NCBI GenBank assembly: GCA_000697055.1
Contig: JNDT01001729.1
Location: forward strand, 1-64,000
Direction: 5' to 3'
Length of the DNA: 64,000 nt
Source: Saksenaea vasiformis B4078
Taxonomy: Eukaryota; Mucoromycota; Mucoromycetes; Mucorales; Saksenaeaceae
Shown: piece after piece, positions 11,940 through 22,675 of the stretch
How positions within the stretch are numbered: position 1 is the first letter of the stretch
Layout: every line of letters starts with the position of its first letter
Notes under the pieces: model-generated
What the model was told of the DNA's origin: nothing
What the model saw: the letters and a program-made list of their open reading frames with translations, nothing else
The model's database searches: none
Program-made: the position numbers and the translations under genes

Positions 11940-12916
11940 TTACATCGATGGCGTTTGTGGCACCATGGAGCTGAGTAAAGAGACCACTTCTTTGCTACTT
12001 GCAACACAGGATCCAGCCAGGGTCTCTCGGGAAGGTGGACCGACCAGAACGGTAAAGGCATGCTTATCGTCACGCAGGACCTTGAACATATCTTCATCTG
12101 TTCGATCATCGCCTGCACATAAGATGAAGTCGGCAGGTACTTGGCTTCGGAGTCGCTTCACGACTTCGCCTTTGTTGACCAGATGTGATCGTACTTCAAC
12201 ATTCATTTTTCCCACAAGAATATCTACACCAGGGATACTATTTAATTCATGGCGGCATTTATCTGCTTGTCGAAGACTAAAAAAAGAGAAGGGAGGAGTT
12301 AAGGGTAAGATAAAACAAACAAAACAAATAGTGAGACGTACGCTTCTTCAAGATGATGTGCATTTCGATAGTGCCATGTAATGGATGATTTTTTTTGTTC
12401 AATGACGGTACCGGGAGTTTGCGAGGTGTATTTTTCAAAAATAAGGAGCGCGTCGTCTTTCCAGCTCATATCGGCATCACTTAACATGTCAATCCATTGG
12501 TTTCCCATTTTCATGAATGATCCGTGTTCAGCACTGAGTCCAAGACGTTGAATATGTCCAAAATAAGTGCTTAAGAAAATCTGATCGCGGCCAGAAATAA
12601 TCCAAACGGTATTTGCAGGGTCTTTACACAGCGCATCAAGATCTCGTAGCAAGCTTGGTGTCGGGCGTGCATCCGCTGGATTTCGGACAATGGGTGTCAA
12701 AGTTCCCTAAAATCAATTTGTATTTAGGATAAAGGCGTTCTATAGAATAAGAAGACTTACATCGTAATCAAAGAGGAAAAGTCGTCGTTTGGCAGTTTTA
12801 TAGGCATTACTTAAGCTAGTGGTATTAAGGAGAGGTGTGTCTGGTCGGCGATAAGGTTGTGTATGTGAAGTTTCCAAAGCAGTGGCAACAGGAGGAAGTA
12901 TGAAAGAAGATGACAT
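11940..12916 (-). CDS. Stand-alone trehalose-6-phosphate phosphatase (OtsB type)
   Basis: Exons on the minus strand 12761..12916, 12342..12706, 11940..12276; 285 residues. It is an HAD-superfamily phosphatase: motif I LFLFDYDGTLTP spans the first exon junction (nucleophile Asp50, Asp52), motif II is WIISGRD, and the last motif is GDDRTDEDMF. It should remove phosphate from trehalose-6-phosphate, the last step of trehalose synthesis. The usual fungal Tps2 is a protein of about 900 residues with an inactive synthase half; here only the phosphatase domain is present, with a 45-residue leader. The 3' end faces the chitinase (189 bp apart), so the two genes converge. The gene-free region upstream contains its promoter. 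Confidence 0.92.
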
Positions 12917-15193
12917 GATATAAGCGAGATATGTAAAAAAATGAGAAGCAAAAAAAGAAGAGCTAGTTGAAGAAACAAAAAAAAAAAGGAAAGTGAAAAA
13001 AAAAGCGAAAAAATAGAGCGTATGGGCGGAGTATTAAATTTAGTTGGCGCGATGGATCAAGGTGAAGATAACGAGTACGTACATGAAAGGAAATAAGTGA
13101 TGAAAGATAACCACCCAAAATGACTAAACTATTTATATACTTTCTTTAAACGTTTTATGTACTTACTCTTTTCTTTCTTTCTTTTTCCTTTTCTTTTTAA
13201 GGATCTAGGTAACTGTGTTCAGAATGAACCAATTGGAAACTATCCGATAAGAGAATAGAAATCAACCCAATGACCATGAAAGACTTAAACGTAACTGAGA
13301 CAAACCTGCTTGTCGATCTTGATCACGTTGTCGGCTTAAGATTCGGCGATAAAGATGGACGAATCAAAATATAGCGATTTGTTACCTGATGTCACTTACT
13401 GTTGGCCTGACCCATTTTATCGCGGGGTTGCTTTTCCATCAGGGTGTAACTCATTTCCTTTTTTTTTTTTTGCAGGAATTTTTAAGTTTTATCTTTATGC
13501 TTATGTAGACCGGAAACCATGCTCATTTTAGATTGGCATTTTGCAACTTATGCCGGTGTTTTATTCGCCGGGGGTTCCGATGTAATCTAGAAACAAATAA
13601 ATAAATAAAACATATTCATAGGTTTGAGTCATTCTCAAAAACATAATAGAATGCAATTAGTTGTTTGCTAATGGCTCGTACCTTTTGAAGTCCCCACTGA
13701 ACATAACTGCACATTTCAATGAAATTCTTCAAGTCACTATCTATCTAACACACATGAACAAAAACCCAGATTGGCAATAAGCACCCCGCTCAGTCCAACC
13801 AGCGGATCGATCGCAAAGAGCCAGAGAAAGAAAGCCGTGCCTCTCCCTTATCCCCCACACACACGCCAAAAAAACAAAAACGATTGGCATAACATAACTC
13901 CGTCCCGGGAGCCAACTAAAGCCGATGCCGGTACGTTCTATCTTTTTTTTTTTGGCTGAAGTATGGTGACAGAAAGATTGACAGAAGATTGGCAAAAAGT
14001 ATTGGGGTTTGTACAGTTGAGGTACGGGTTCCAGTCCATAAAGAACCATTTCAGGTATGGTCACTTTTCTGTATTTACTTTTGACAGCTTTACTGATATG
14101 CTTTTTGATAAACTGTGTCTTGAGAACTGAAAACCAGTTAGCCAATCATAATGAAGGACCCGAATGGGTCGCATGGTCAGTAAAACATTGTCCTTACTGC
14201 TGAACAACCTTTTACGTAACCACATTGCCCGCCAAACTCGAGTCCCTACATATGACCCTATAGCGCGTAAAGTCTCGAGATAGATGGATAATTCGCCAAC
14301 TTCTAAACTTACATTTGTTACCATAAAATCTCGTATGTGGACGTATCAGCTCCGCTTTAACAAAGCAGTGAATCATCATTTGTTGAATTGATGATGCAAG
14401 GTGTCTTTCAGGAAACAGACGTTCTTAACTATCAAAACTGACGAAAACGTCATGTAATACACATTTCCCAGAAACATCGGAAGGCTGAGCCACTGATCGT
14501 TTTTGATTAGAAAGCAGGACCAATCAAATCCACTTAAACCATGCAAAGCATCAAGAGCGTTCATTGTTCAAACGATTACCTTCTTGCTTTTCGTTATGAT
14601 TGACACAGGATCAAAGCCGGAGAAACACGGAGAAAAACATGTTAATTTGAAACAAATATGAGATAAAAAAGTCGCTGTCTGTCCTTTCCACATTCTTTCT
14701 TTCTTTCAAAAGCATTTCCTTGAGTTGGCACAAACAACCAATTGTACAATCACTCCTGCATATCGTTATGTCTTAAAGACATACAGGTATACTTTTCACT
14801 GTTTCCAAATAGTCGACATATTGGCTCAGAAATTGCATCCGTGAGATCTGCTTAATGCAGGAACTTTTTCTTTTCCTTTTTACTTTGGGCACCTCAGAAT
14901 AGCAACAGCAACACGCTATGTACCGAGTTTGACGAATTTTCTCATCCTAATATCACATCTTTTTCAATCAAGAGACAAATCAAGACAAATCATCTTTACA
15001 GCGTATGCTAAACAAAAGAGAGAGAGAGAGAAGTTTCATTGGAGAGGAACGACATCCGTAGAACGGTAGAGAGAGAGAGAGGGTTGCGTTCGGCTGTGAC
15101 TTGTGTGTGCTTTTACTGTATGTGACACAGCTGTTTAAAAAAAAAAGAAAAAAAAAAGAGGTGGTTCTTTTTCTGTGGGTTCTTGCGGTTACA
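12917..15193. other. 2.3-kb intergenic region, no gene seen
   Basis: It lies between two divergent starts. The longest frames (for example minus 13741-14145) carry no recognisable domain and mix low-complexity with random-looking residues. GA-rich runs occur near 15019-15031 and 15067-15080, just before the EAF3 start. No RNA gene or terminal repeats were found by eye. Confidence 0.5.
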
Positions 15194-16598
15194 ATGGGTA
15201 AAGACGAGACGCATTTCGAATTCGAGAAAGATGAGCGAGTTTTATGTTACCACGGTCCTTTATTATATGAGGCCAAGGTAAATAACTAAAGCACTGCATA
15301 GCTTTTCGTGATTCGTAATACATTCATGTACTCAAACCAGATAAGATTATAAAATGTGAAAAAAGGGACGATCCCGAAAACCAGGGATCTTACTACTTGG
15401 TTCATTACAAAGGCTGGAAACAAACGTAAGCATTACATAAATAAGAAAAAGGGAATTAAGGGGTGCCAAGTGGAGAGGGAAAGTGGACCTGCGTTTGTTT
15501 AAAAAAAATACCCTATAATTTTTCCTTTTTTTTTTTTTTTAGCTGGGATGAATGGGTTGCTGAAGAGCGCGTGCTCAAATACACAGACACGAATCTGCAA
15601 AAACGACAACAACTTAAAGAAATGCATTCACGACGAAAACCATCACGGACATCAACTTCATATACTTCTGAATCAGAACCACGAGGAAGAAAACGAGTAC
15701 GCGATTCAAGTACTGAAAAAACACGCATGGTAAACGCATCTCTTCCCCCCGTTTCTTTCTTTAGCACCTCATTGCGAATTGTAGGAAGAAGAAGTAAAAC
15801 GACCAGAATTCAGAATTCCCATTCCTGAATCACTAAAAGGTTTACTGGTGGATGATTGGGAAAATATAACAAAGAATAAACAGGTAATAAAAAGAAGAAA
15901 AGAGCGAGAGGAAATACAAAAAAAAGAAGAAAAAAGGCGGGTTTAAGCTGTCTAACCTTAGTCTCCTTCTCCCTTATTTTTGACTGATCCCCCACTTTTT
16001 TTTTTTTAAGGTGGTACGACTTCCATGTGAAATCAGTGTCTCCGATATCCTGGGGCATTACGCACAAGCAATGAAGCAGTGAGTCTAGAAAATAAGAAAA
16101 AATAAGGCCAAGTTCACCTGATCATGGCCCGATTTTAGTGATGACGAAAGATTGGAGCAGGTCCTTCAAGGAATTAAACTTTATTTCAACAAGTCTTTGG
16201 GAACTCTGCTCCTTTATCGATCGGAACGTAAACAATACGACGAGATCCTTACCGCATATCCTAATAAGGAAGCAAGCGATCTGTACGGTGCCGAACATCT
16301 TTTACGTTTGTTCGGTAAGAAACTATTTCTATTCATAGTTTTCATGTTTATACTTATACCACTTTCCATCCATCTATCTAGTTGAATTACCATCATTAAT
16401 TAGTCAATCCAATGTCGATTCAGAAACCTTGACTATGTTGAAAGAATCATTTGCAGACTTTATAAGGTGATATTTAAAGAAAAAAAGATGATGTATTTGA
16501 TACTAAACATACCAATTAAAAGGTTTGTCCAGGATCATGAGAAAGAGTATTTTCACAATGAATATCAAACAAATCAGTATTATCGTCGTGAAAGATAG
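15194..16598 (+). CDS. EAF3: Chromodomain/MRG protein Eaf3/MRG15
   Basis: Eight exons: 15194..15277, 15346..15425, 15543..15729, 15785..15883, 16011..16078, 16139..16314, 16382..16466, 16523..16598; 284 residues. The N-terminal chromo barrel is clear (FEKDERVLCYHGPLLYEAK, then HYKGWKQTWDEWV). The basic linker (RKPSRTSTS..RGRKRVRD) leads to an MRG domain from about residue 123 (IPIPESLKGLLVDDWE) to the end. Eaf3/MRG15 reads H3K36 methylation and is shared by NuA4 acetyltransferase and Rpd3S deacetylase complexes in fungi. The first acceptor is at ataag rather than the preceding ccag, because the latter would put a stop in frame. Confidence 0.93.
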
Positions 16599-16978
16599 TG
16601 TAACTCAAACCCATTTTTTTTTGATATGATGTCAGCTGGATAAAAAACAGATTGCAAGTTATGTTTTCTGCCACTTTTTTATTTTCTGTTGTACTCGTCA
16701 TTCTGCATTGTGCAAATTGGGATGAACAAATTTTATCGGGCCAATGGGATCGGGGGCGGTCTGTCTTCATCGATAACGTATCCCACTTTCCGAACAACTT
16801 GCCTCTAATGGTTGATCTATCGTGTTTTGATCATAAAAACTTCCGCAATTCTCCTAACTTCGTCCCTTTCTTCTATCTTTCTAACTCATTCTCAATGGTC
16901 ATGTAAGCATTGGCCCTTCTTGTTGTTCCTTGGGTACCGTTTTCTTTTTTTTTTTAATCGTTAAAGTATAGTTTATCC
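16599..16978. other. Short intergenic region
   Basis: 380 bp from the EAF3 stop to the next start. An 84-codon frame (16652-16906) begins with a hydrophobic stretch but has no recognisable domain and more likely lies in the EAF3 3' UTR or the next promoter. Confidence 0.4.
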
Positions 16979-17596
16979 ATGCTACCACCTGAACTGCTGG
17001 ACAGCATTGTATCTTATGTGGATACACCGGCGTTGTTTGAGCTGTATCGAGCCGGTGCCTTATTTCGTGCATTAGCACGTCCAAGATTGGTTGCTTATGT
17101 TCGGAATATCAATGTGCGTTTATGGATCTACCAACCTCGGGCAGTGGCACATAAACCACTCGACTTTGAATTTCAATATGATGCCGACGACAAGCTAGTC
17201 TTCTCGTACGCAGGGAATACAACCAATCTTAATTTCCAGACGCATATTCCCTCACCTCAGATCGACGGATGCACACTGCAGATCCGGTCTGAACAAAAAC
17301 GCTCTAGCGTGGCCTACCATCAATCCATCCCCGTCCACCTCGATCAACTGATGACTGGCACAAATGAATGGCTATTCCAGTATGGATGGCTTGATCATAC
17401 AAAAGATAAATCACAGTACACTCGAACATTATTACCAAAGACAATCCAATGTCGGATCAGCATGCTGGATCCCTGCGTATTTACATCCGAACATACGGTA
17501 CAGCCAAAGCAATTGCCACTTGCAACCAAGCCAGAAATATTTCCCACAGTGACCTTACCTGATTCGTTACAAATCCCCGCAACCGTCGCCTTATAA
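16979..17596 (+). CDS. F-box-like protein of unknown function
   Basis: A single uninterrupted frame of 205 residues. The first 35 residues (LPPELLDSIVSYVDTPALF) have the Leu/Pro pattern of an F-box, the Skp1-binding motif of SCF ubiquitin ligases. The rest is mixed hydrophobic with several Trp and Tyr (NEWLFQYGWLDHTKDKSQ) and no repeat such as LRR or WD40. The codon pattern and lack of introns fit a genuine small gene. I cannot say what it would recruit, and the F-box reading rests on a short motif only. It lies head-to-tail after EAF3. Confidence 0.65.
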   Translation: MLPPELLDSIVSYVDTPALFELYRAGALFRALARPRLVAYVRNINVRLWIYQPRAVAHKPLDFEFQYDADDKLVFSYAGNTTNLNFQTHIPSPQIDGCTLQIRSEQKRSSVAYHQSIPVHLDQLMTGTNEWLFQYGWLDHTKDKSQYTRTLLPKTIQCRISMLDPCVFTSEHTVQPKQLPLATKPEIFPTVTLPDSLQIPATVAL

Positions 17597-18246
17597 TTGT
17601 TATTTCCCTTCCCTCTTCTCAACATTGCAATACTATGTAGCATATTTCTTCTTCTTTTTTTTTTAGGCATACATGATGGAATACTTTATTGTTTGTATAC
17701 ATCCAGGATCGGTTGCCATTCTTCATCGGAGGTCGACATACTATCACATTCCTTTCGTAGAAAGACATCCTCCTTCTCTTCTTGGCTGGATCCAGCGAGA
17801 TACATCGTCGCTTTGAGAAACAATAAAAACAGAATGATATGGTGCAACGACATGGACAAGATGTATATATATATATAAAGAAAGAGGATACGAGAAAGAA
17901 GGGAAAAAAAAGGGAAGTGTCTTGTTTTATAAACATCCATCCACCTGTGCAAGTGATGATACACGTGTCATGGCCCATACTGTAAGCATGGAAAATGCCT
18001 GCCTTGAAACGTGTTTAATGAAGCAGACATACATTTCCATGGTAAAAAACGAAAAGCAAGGACCAAAAAAAAAAAAAAAAGGGAGTGTACTGACGTGAAA
18101 CATAGCACGGCTCATGTGAGAGCTTGTATACACAACAACCCACTCTCGCTCCCTTTTTTTACTTTTTATCGCCGGGACGCGGTTCTTCTTTTTCTTTTTT
18201 TTAACCCTTTTTCCCTTTTCTTTTCTTCTTCTTCGCAAGTTAACTC
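17597..18246. other. Intergenic region with TA and A/T tracts
   Basis: 650 bp holding a short (TA)n near 17864-17876, A-rich runs, and a pyrimidine-rich stretch (18150-18235) immediately before the protease start that looks like a promoter/leader. The overlapping frames on both strands here are low-complexity and not convincing. Confidence 0.5.
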
Positions 18247-21168
18247 ATGGCGACGATCCACGGAAACATTTCCGAGCGGACGCCTCTGTTGCCCTCATCC
18301 TCCATTAACCTACCGCCTCCATCGCGTAGAAGAACTGTGCAGATCTATGCTTTACTTTTCGGCTTCTTACTTGTTCTTATTGGTGCAGTCTACTCCGTTC
18401 GAGGTAGACTTCCCCCGCCATTGGCCGACTCCGAAGCAAGAGCGCAGGATGGGTTTGCGGGGATACACAGTTATAATGAATATTTGAGCAAATTTCAAGC
18501 ACCCCATCCCGCCTCAACGCGTGAAAACGCCGCCATGAAATCATGGTTAGCCACACTGGTCAAAGATTTCCAGGCGGATGCAAAAAGGAAAGGTGTTCGT
18601 ATCGATATCATTGATCAAGATCCCACGCAATTGGTGGCCAAACGCGATCGATTCGCCACAGGTAAAAGTTTTTCCACCTGGTTCTCCTTTTTTCTTGTAT
18701 TCTAATGTCTGATCCAAGACGAATACTGGATGGTTGAATCGCGCAACGTGATGCTTCGAATTGTCGGTCAGACCAATCAAACAGACGAAGCCATTCTGGT
18801 GAATGCACACTATGGTAAATCTAAGAAAAAAGAAACAACGACTGAGTGAAACCTACCAATTCATCCTCCTCCTCCTCTCCAGACAGTGTTGCAACAAGCC
18901 ATGGAGTGACCGACAATGGGATGGGTGTAGCTGTTGCTCTGGAACTTGTTCGCTATTTTATCGATCATCCACCAAAGCATACGGTGATGTTTCTGTTCAA
19001 CAATTTTGAAGAGGGAGGTTTGATTGGTGCACAGCTGTATGTGAACCATCCCTGGTGGCGTACAGTTAAACTGTTTATCAATCTTGGTAAGCAAACATTG
19101 GTCAAACCACTGTAACAAACAAATAGTCTAGAGGGAACGGGTGCCGGCGGCCGTGCTTTGTTGTTCCGAGGCAATAACTTGGGTGCCATTCAATCCCTTG
19201 GTTCCAACGCTCGCTTTGTTCATGCATCCGCCTCTGGAGACAGCTTGCTCAAATCAAAAGTACTGAGAAGGTAAAAACTTCAACCATAGTCTATGTCTCG
19301 ATTTAATTTACTTTCCCATTTTAGTGACACTGATTACACGATCTTTGTGAGAGACGGCGTGCCAGGACTCGATATCGCGTTCTATACTCCTCGCGCCTTC
19401 TATCACACCCAGCGAGATGATCTCGTCCATACATCCCTGCAGGTACTAGCATGACGATGAGTGATGTTAGCTTTCTTTGCTAAAAAGAAGAGGATTAGGC
19501 TCTCCAATATATGGGTGAAATGGCCTTGGGAACACTGCGTGGTCTCGATCAAATGGATGTATTACCAACGGAGCAAGAAGATGGGGTCTATTACGATATT
19601 CTTGGCCGGTATCTGTTTGTCTATAGTTTTACCACGTATCAAATCCTCAACGGCGTGTCCCTTGCCATTGTTCCCCTGATCGCCATCCTATGGACCCTAT
19701 TAGGTGAAAAGAACGTCCCGTTCAAGGAAAGAGTACATGTTCTCGCAAAACGATCAAAGAATCTCGCGCAAGGCTGTTTTGCCGTCGCATTAGCTCTGGT
19801 CTGTGTTCTCATGACGACCGGTACAGCTATTCTCCTCTTGGCGCTCATTCACCCATCGGTAGGTTGCCAAAAGCCATAGGGGTTGGCGTGTACTAACCTG
19901 TCAACGAAAAAAAAAAAAAAAGTGCACGTACGGTAATGCTTATGAAGCAGCGCTCTACATTACTGTGGCTGCTTTTCTCGGGGTGGCCTTGTCCCAAGTG
20001 TTCTGCGACAGAATAGCTTCCCGTAAAGCTTCTTTGACGCGACTCACTCACTTTGAGACACAATGTCACGCGTTGGTCGTACTTTGGTGGCTCCTTGTTA
20101 TGGTTGCTGTTTATTATGGCACGAAACGTGTACCCAGCATGTACTATGCTGTGTACTTTTTAATCAGTAGCACCGTCGCTTCGATGCTCTATCAAGTGTT
20201 GCCACGTACAGACGGTTTACGTTTACCTGTCCTGTTTGTTGTACAAACACTCGTGCCGTTTGTTCTGATGACCGAGTTGGCGCTGCTGACCATCGATGCA
20301 CTTCGTCACACGACCGCAGACGGCGTACCTGAACTGACATGTAAGGAAAGAGCTAGATGTTCCCCCCTTATGCCATTTTTGCATCGTAGTGTACTATTTC
20401 ATCACTATTCCTATTGTTCTTCTTGTGTTGCATTTCCTTCCCTGGCTACGAATCGCTGGTCAACCGCAGAAGGCAGCCTCCGTCGCAGCCGTGGTCTTGG
20501 GCGTTTTGTTTGTCATGTGTGCCTTTTTCCTCCCAACGTTCAATGGCGGAACGTCACCAAACCGTATATTGTTTAACCACGAATATAATGCAACCGATCC
20601 CACAGCTACCGTAGCTCTCGTCACTCAGGTCGGTCTTCCTACGCTGCTGCGCCAGGCATTGTCGCCATCTGAGTACCGTACCATGGCGTGCACATCATCG
20701 GAAAGTGGGCAAACGCAATGCACCTACGAGACAAAGTATGTGCCATACTATGCTCGCTATCCCCAGAAAGAAGTGCAGATCGATACACACACGACGTGTA
20801 ACAAGCATCATCAGTGTCATACGAATGTTACGACTACTGTCCAGAACAGTGTGCTTTGTCAACTCAAACTGAACCATCGTATCGTGCAGGCGAGTGTCAA
20901 TGGTGTGTCCATCCAAGGAGAGATTGGTTCCCTGGTCGGGTATAGCCATACCTTCACCAAACCTATGCTTTGGTCACTTGAACATGAAAAGTCTTTAGAA
21001 GCCCAATTCAGCTGTATCTACGATGAATGGATCCATGATGAACTTCCAGCATTTACAACGCTTCGTAATAACATGCCAGAAAATGCCCTGTTAGCTATCC
21101 GTGGTGGTGTTGGCCTAGGAATGGTGCACTACGACTCTCTCGATTTGACCATACCAAAAGCCTCGTAA
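18247..21168 (+). CDS. PFF1: Vacuolar membrane M28 metallopeptidase (Pff1 family)
   Basis: Eight exons: 18247..18661, 18719..18814, 18883..19086, 19132..19270, 19325..19442, 19499..19858, 19923..20340, 20390..21168; 842 residues. A short cytosolic tail (with ERTPLLP, a dileucine-like sorting signal) precedes a transmembrane helix near 35-55. The lumenal M28 peptidase domain follows, with zinc ligands in AHYDSV and TDNGMG, the catalytic/ligand pair in NNFEEGG, and a later His in YHTQRDD. The C-terminal half has about eight hydrophobic helices and a lumenal tail. This layout matches fungal Pff1 and animal FXNA/ERMP1, which are multi-pass M28 proteases of vacuole or ER. The substrate is unknown. 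A run of aataaa repeats follows the stop. Confidence 0.92.
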
Positions 21169-21188
21169 ATAAATAAATAAATAAAAAA
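21169..21188 (+). terminator. Overlapping AATAAA poly(A) signals
   Basis: Immediately after the protease stop codon, aataaa occurs several times in tandem (aataaataaataaataaa), a strong polyadenylation signal for the upstream gene. The convergent bL19m gene ends 250 bp further on. Confidence 0.55.
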
Positions 21189-21437
21189 ACGAATTTGCCG
21201 TACAAACTCATCGCATGTCCCATATTCCATGTGCATTTTCGTTGTCATCATCGTCATCATCGTCTCCTCGTACCCTATTGCCAGACAAAGCGAGTCCAAT
21301 TAGTTCACTTGGCATCATACAAAGAGAAAAGGACGTTTTTTTTTTCCTTTGTGGGGAGTCGAAAGTTTTATCCAGGAATAAGTAGAAAATCCTCAAGTTC
21401 CGTAAGTAATTTTTTTTTCTCTTTATTGTACATTGGA

Positions 21438-22021
21438 TTAGTTCTTTCCGGCTCCGAGTCTGCTTTCTTGTTCCTTTTTCCAGAGGCCTTGCAATGGCTG
21501 GAAGGCCTTGCCTGGTCTTTCTCTCAAATAGAAGAGCTTGGCCCGTCTCACTTTCCATTCTGTTGGTTTCTGCAATACACGGACGCTCTTTATCAGTGGT
21601 GAGTACAGGGAGAAGCGTTGTTCGACGCCGACACGCATGACGATGTTGCGCAGAGTGAATGAAGTGTCAATGCCCTTGCGTCGGATAGCGATGCATACAC
21701 CCATAAATGAGGACGTTGATGCTTCGTTCGCGGCGTTCAATGTCTCGACGAGAAGAATGGATCCCGGCTTCACACCGTCGGGATTCTTGCGAGAGAAAAG
21801 TTCACGACGTCCGTCAGCATTAGCACGCTCCACTTGTTGATTCACGACGTATTCCATGATATTGGGCTTGCCCTTCTTCACTGCTGAAGTGGCAGTAGCT
21901 GTGCTGTATGAGACTAGGATAACGATCAGCTTCAACAAAAGACACAGCAGTAAGAAAGCTCCCATTTACATTGACCAGGACGTGTTAATCGTGCAGCGAA
22001 TGTTCGAAGGGCATTCATCAT
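21438..22021 (-). CDS. Mitochondrial ribosomal protein bL19m
   Basis: Two minus-strand exons, 21970..22021 and 21438..21913, give 175 residues. The first exon encodes a basic amphipathic leader (NALRTFAARLTRP), as expected for mitochondrial import. The second carries the bL19 core: VKPGSILLVE, then FMGVCIAIRRKGIDTSFTLR and the LYSPLIKSVRVLQ strand. bL19 sits at the interface of the ribosomal subunits. The open frame continues upstream to 22171 in other ATGs, but MMNAL is the first start that gives an import leader. The gene is convergent with the M28 protease gene. Confidence 0.9.
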
Positions 22022-22675
22022 TTGCAGCGTGTTAAAGGAACAAAACAAAAATTCCAAATCGCTCGTCACAAGGGATGTTTCTGAGCTGTCCCCTTGCGCT
22101 GTATTGAATTCCCGCTCATCTGTCATGGTCATGGTGGGTGAAATCATGACTCCCCCCTTCACTTTACTCAATCAAAAAGTTCTCTGATCTAAACATATAC
22201 TTGATAAATGTCATACACTCTCCTTCCTCGTCTGCTATGTCCTTGTGTTGCTATTCCGTCAGAGCGGCAGAAACAGGGAGATGTATTAAAAAATGCTTGG
22301 TGGATGGACGTCCTTTTCAGTCCATGTACATTATAAGCTTAGACTGGTGACTCTTCTATAGTCAACAGGGAGCCTTTCAGACTTGTCCGGGCTGTTAAGC
22401 ATTATCCTATTCAATGAACTGGCATCCATGCCTGCCCTTCGGTGGCTGTATGGAATGCACATGACCTCGCCACGTATCAATCTAAATATGCGACACGTAT
22501 ATTCCGCGAACCGGAGGGTCAATACAAGATACAAAAAGAAGGGATAGATAGCCATATAAGTCGCATTTACGTTGGCTTAGCATAAACCTTGCAGAATTCA
22601 CACGGCGCCATCGGGAAACATGGAGATCAGTTAAAAGAGACCGTGGACTGCGCAAAATCTCTTTCTTTACTTTTG
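22022..22675. other. Intergenic region between divergent genes
   Basis: About 650 bp with mixed composition. Frames on the minus strand (22331-22709) have no recognisable content. It should contain the promoters of bL19m (left) and of the MACPF-like/Sel1 gene (right). Confidence 0.45.

Noticed and set aside
13741..14145. 134-codon minus frame
   Set aside because: Mixed low-complexity and unrelated segments, no domain, no splice context; treated as intergenic.
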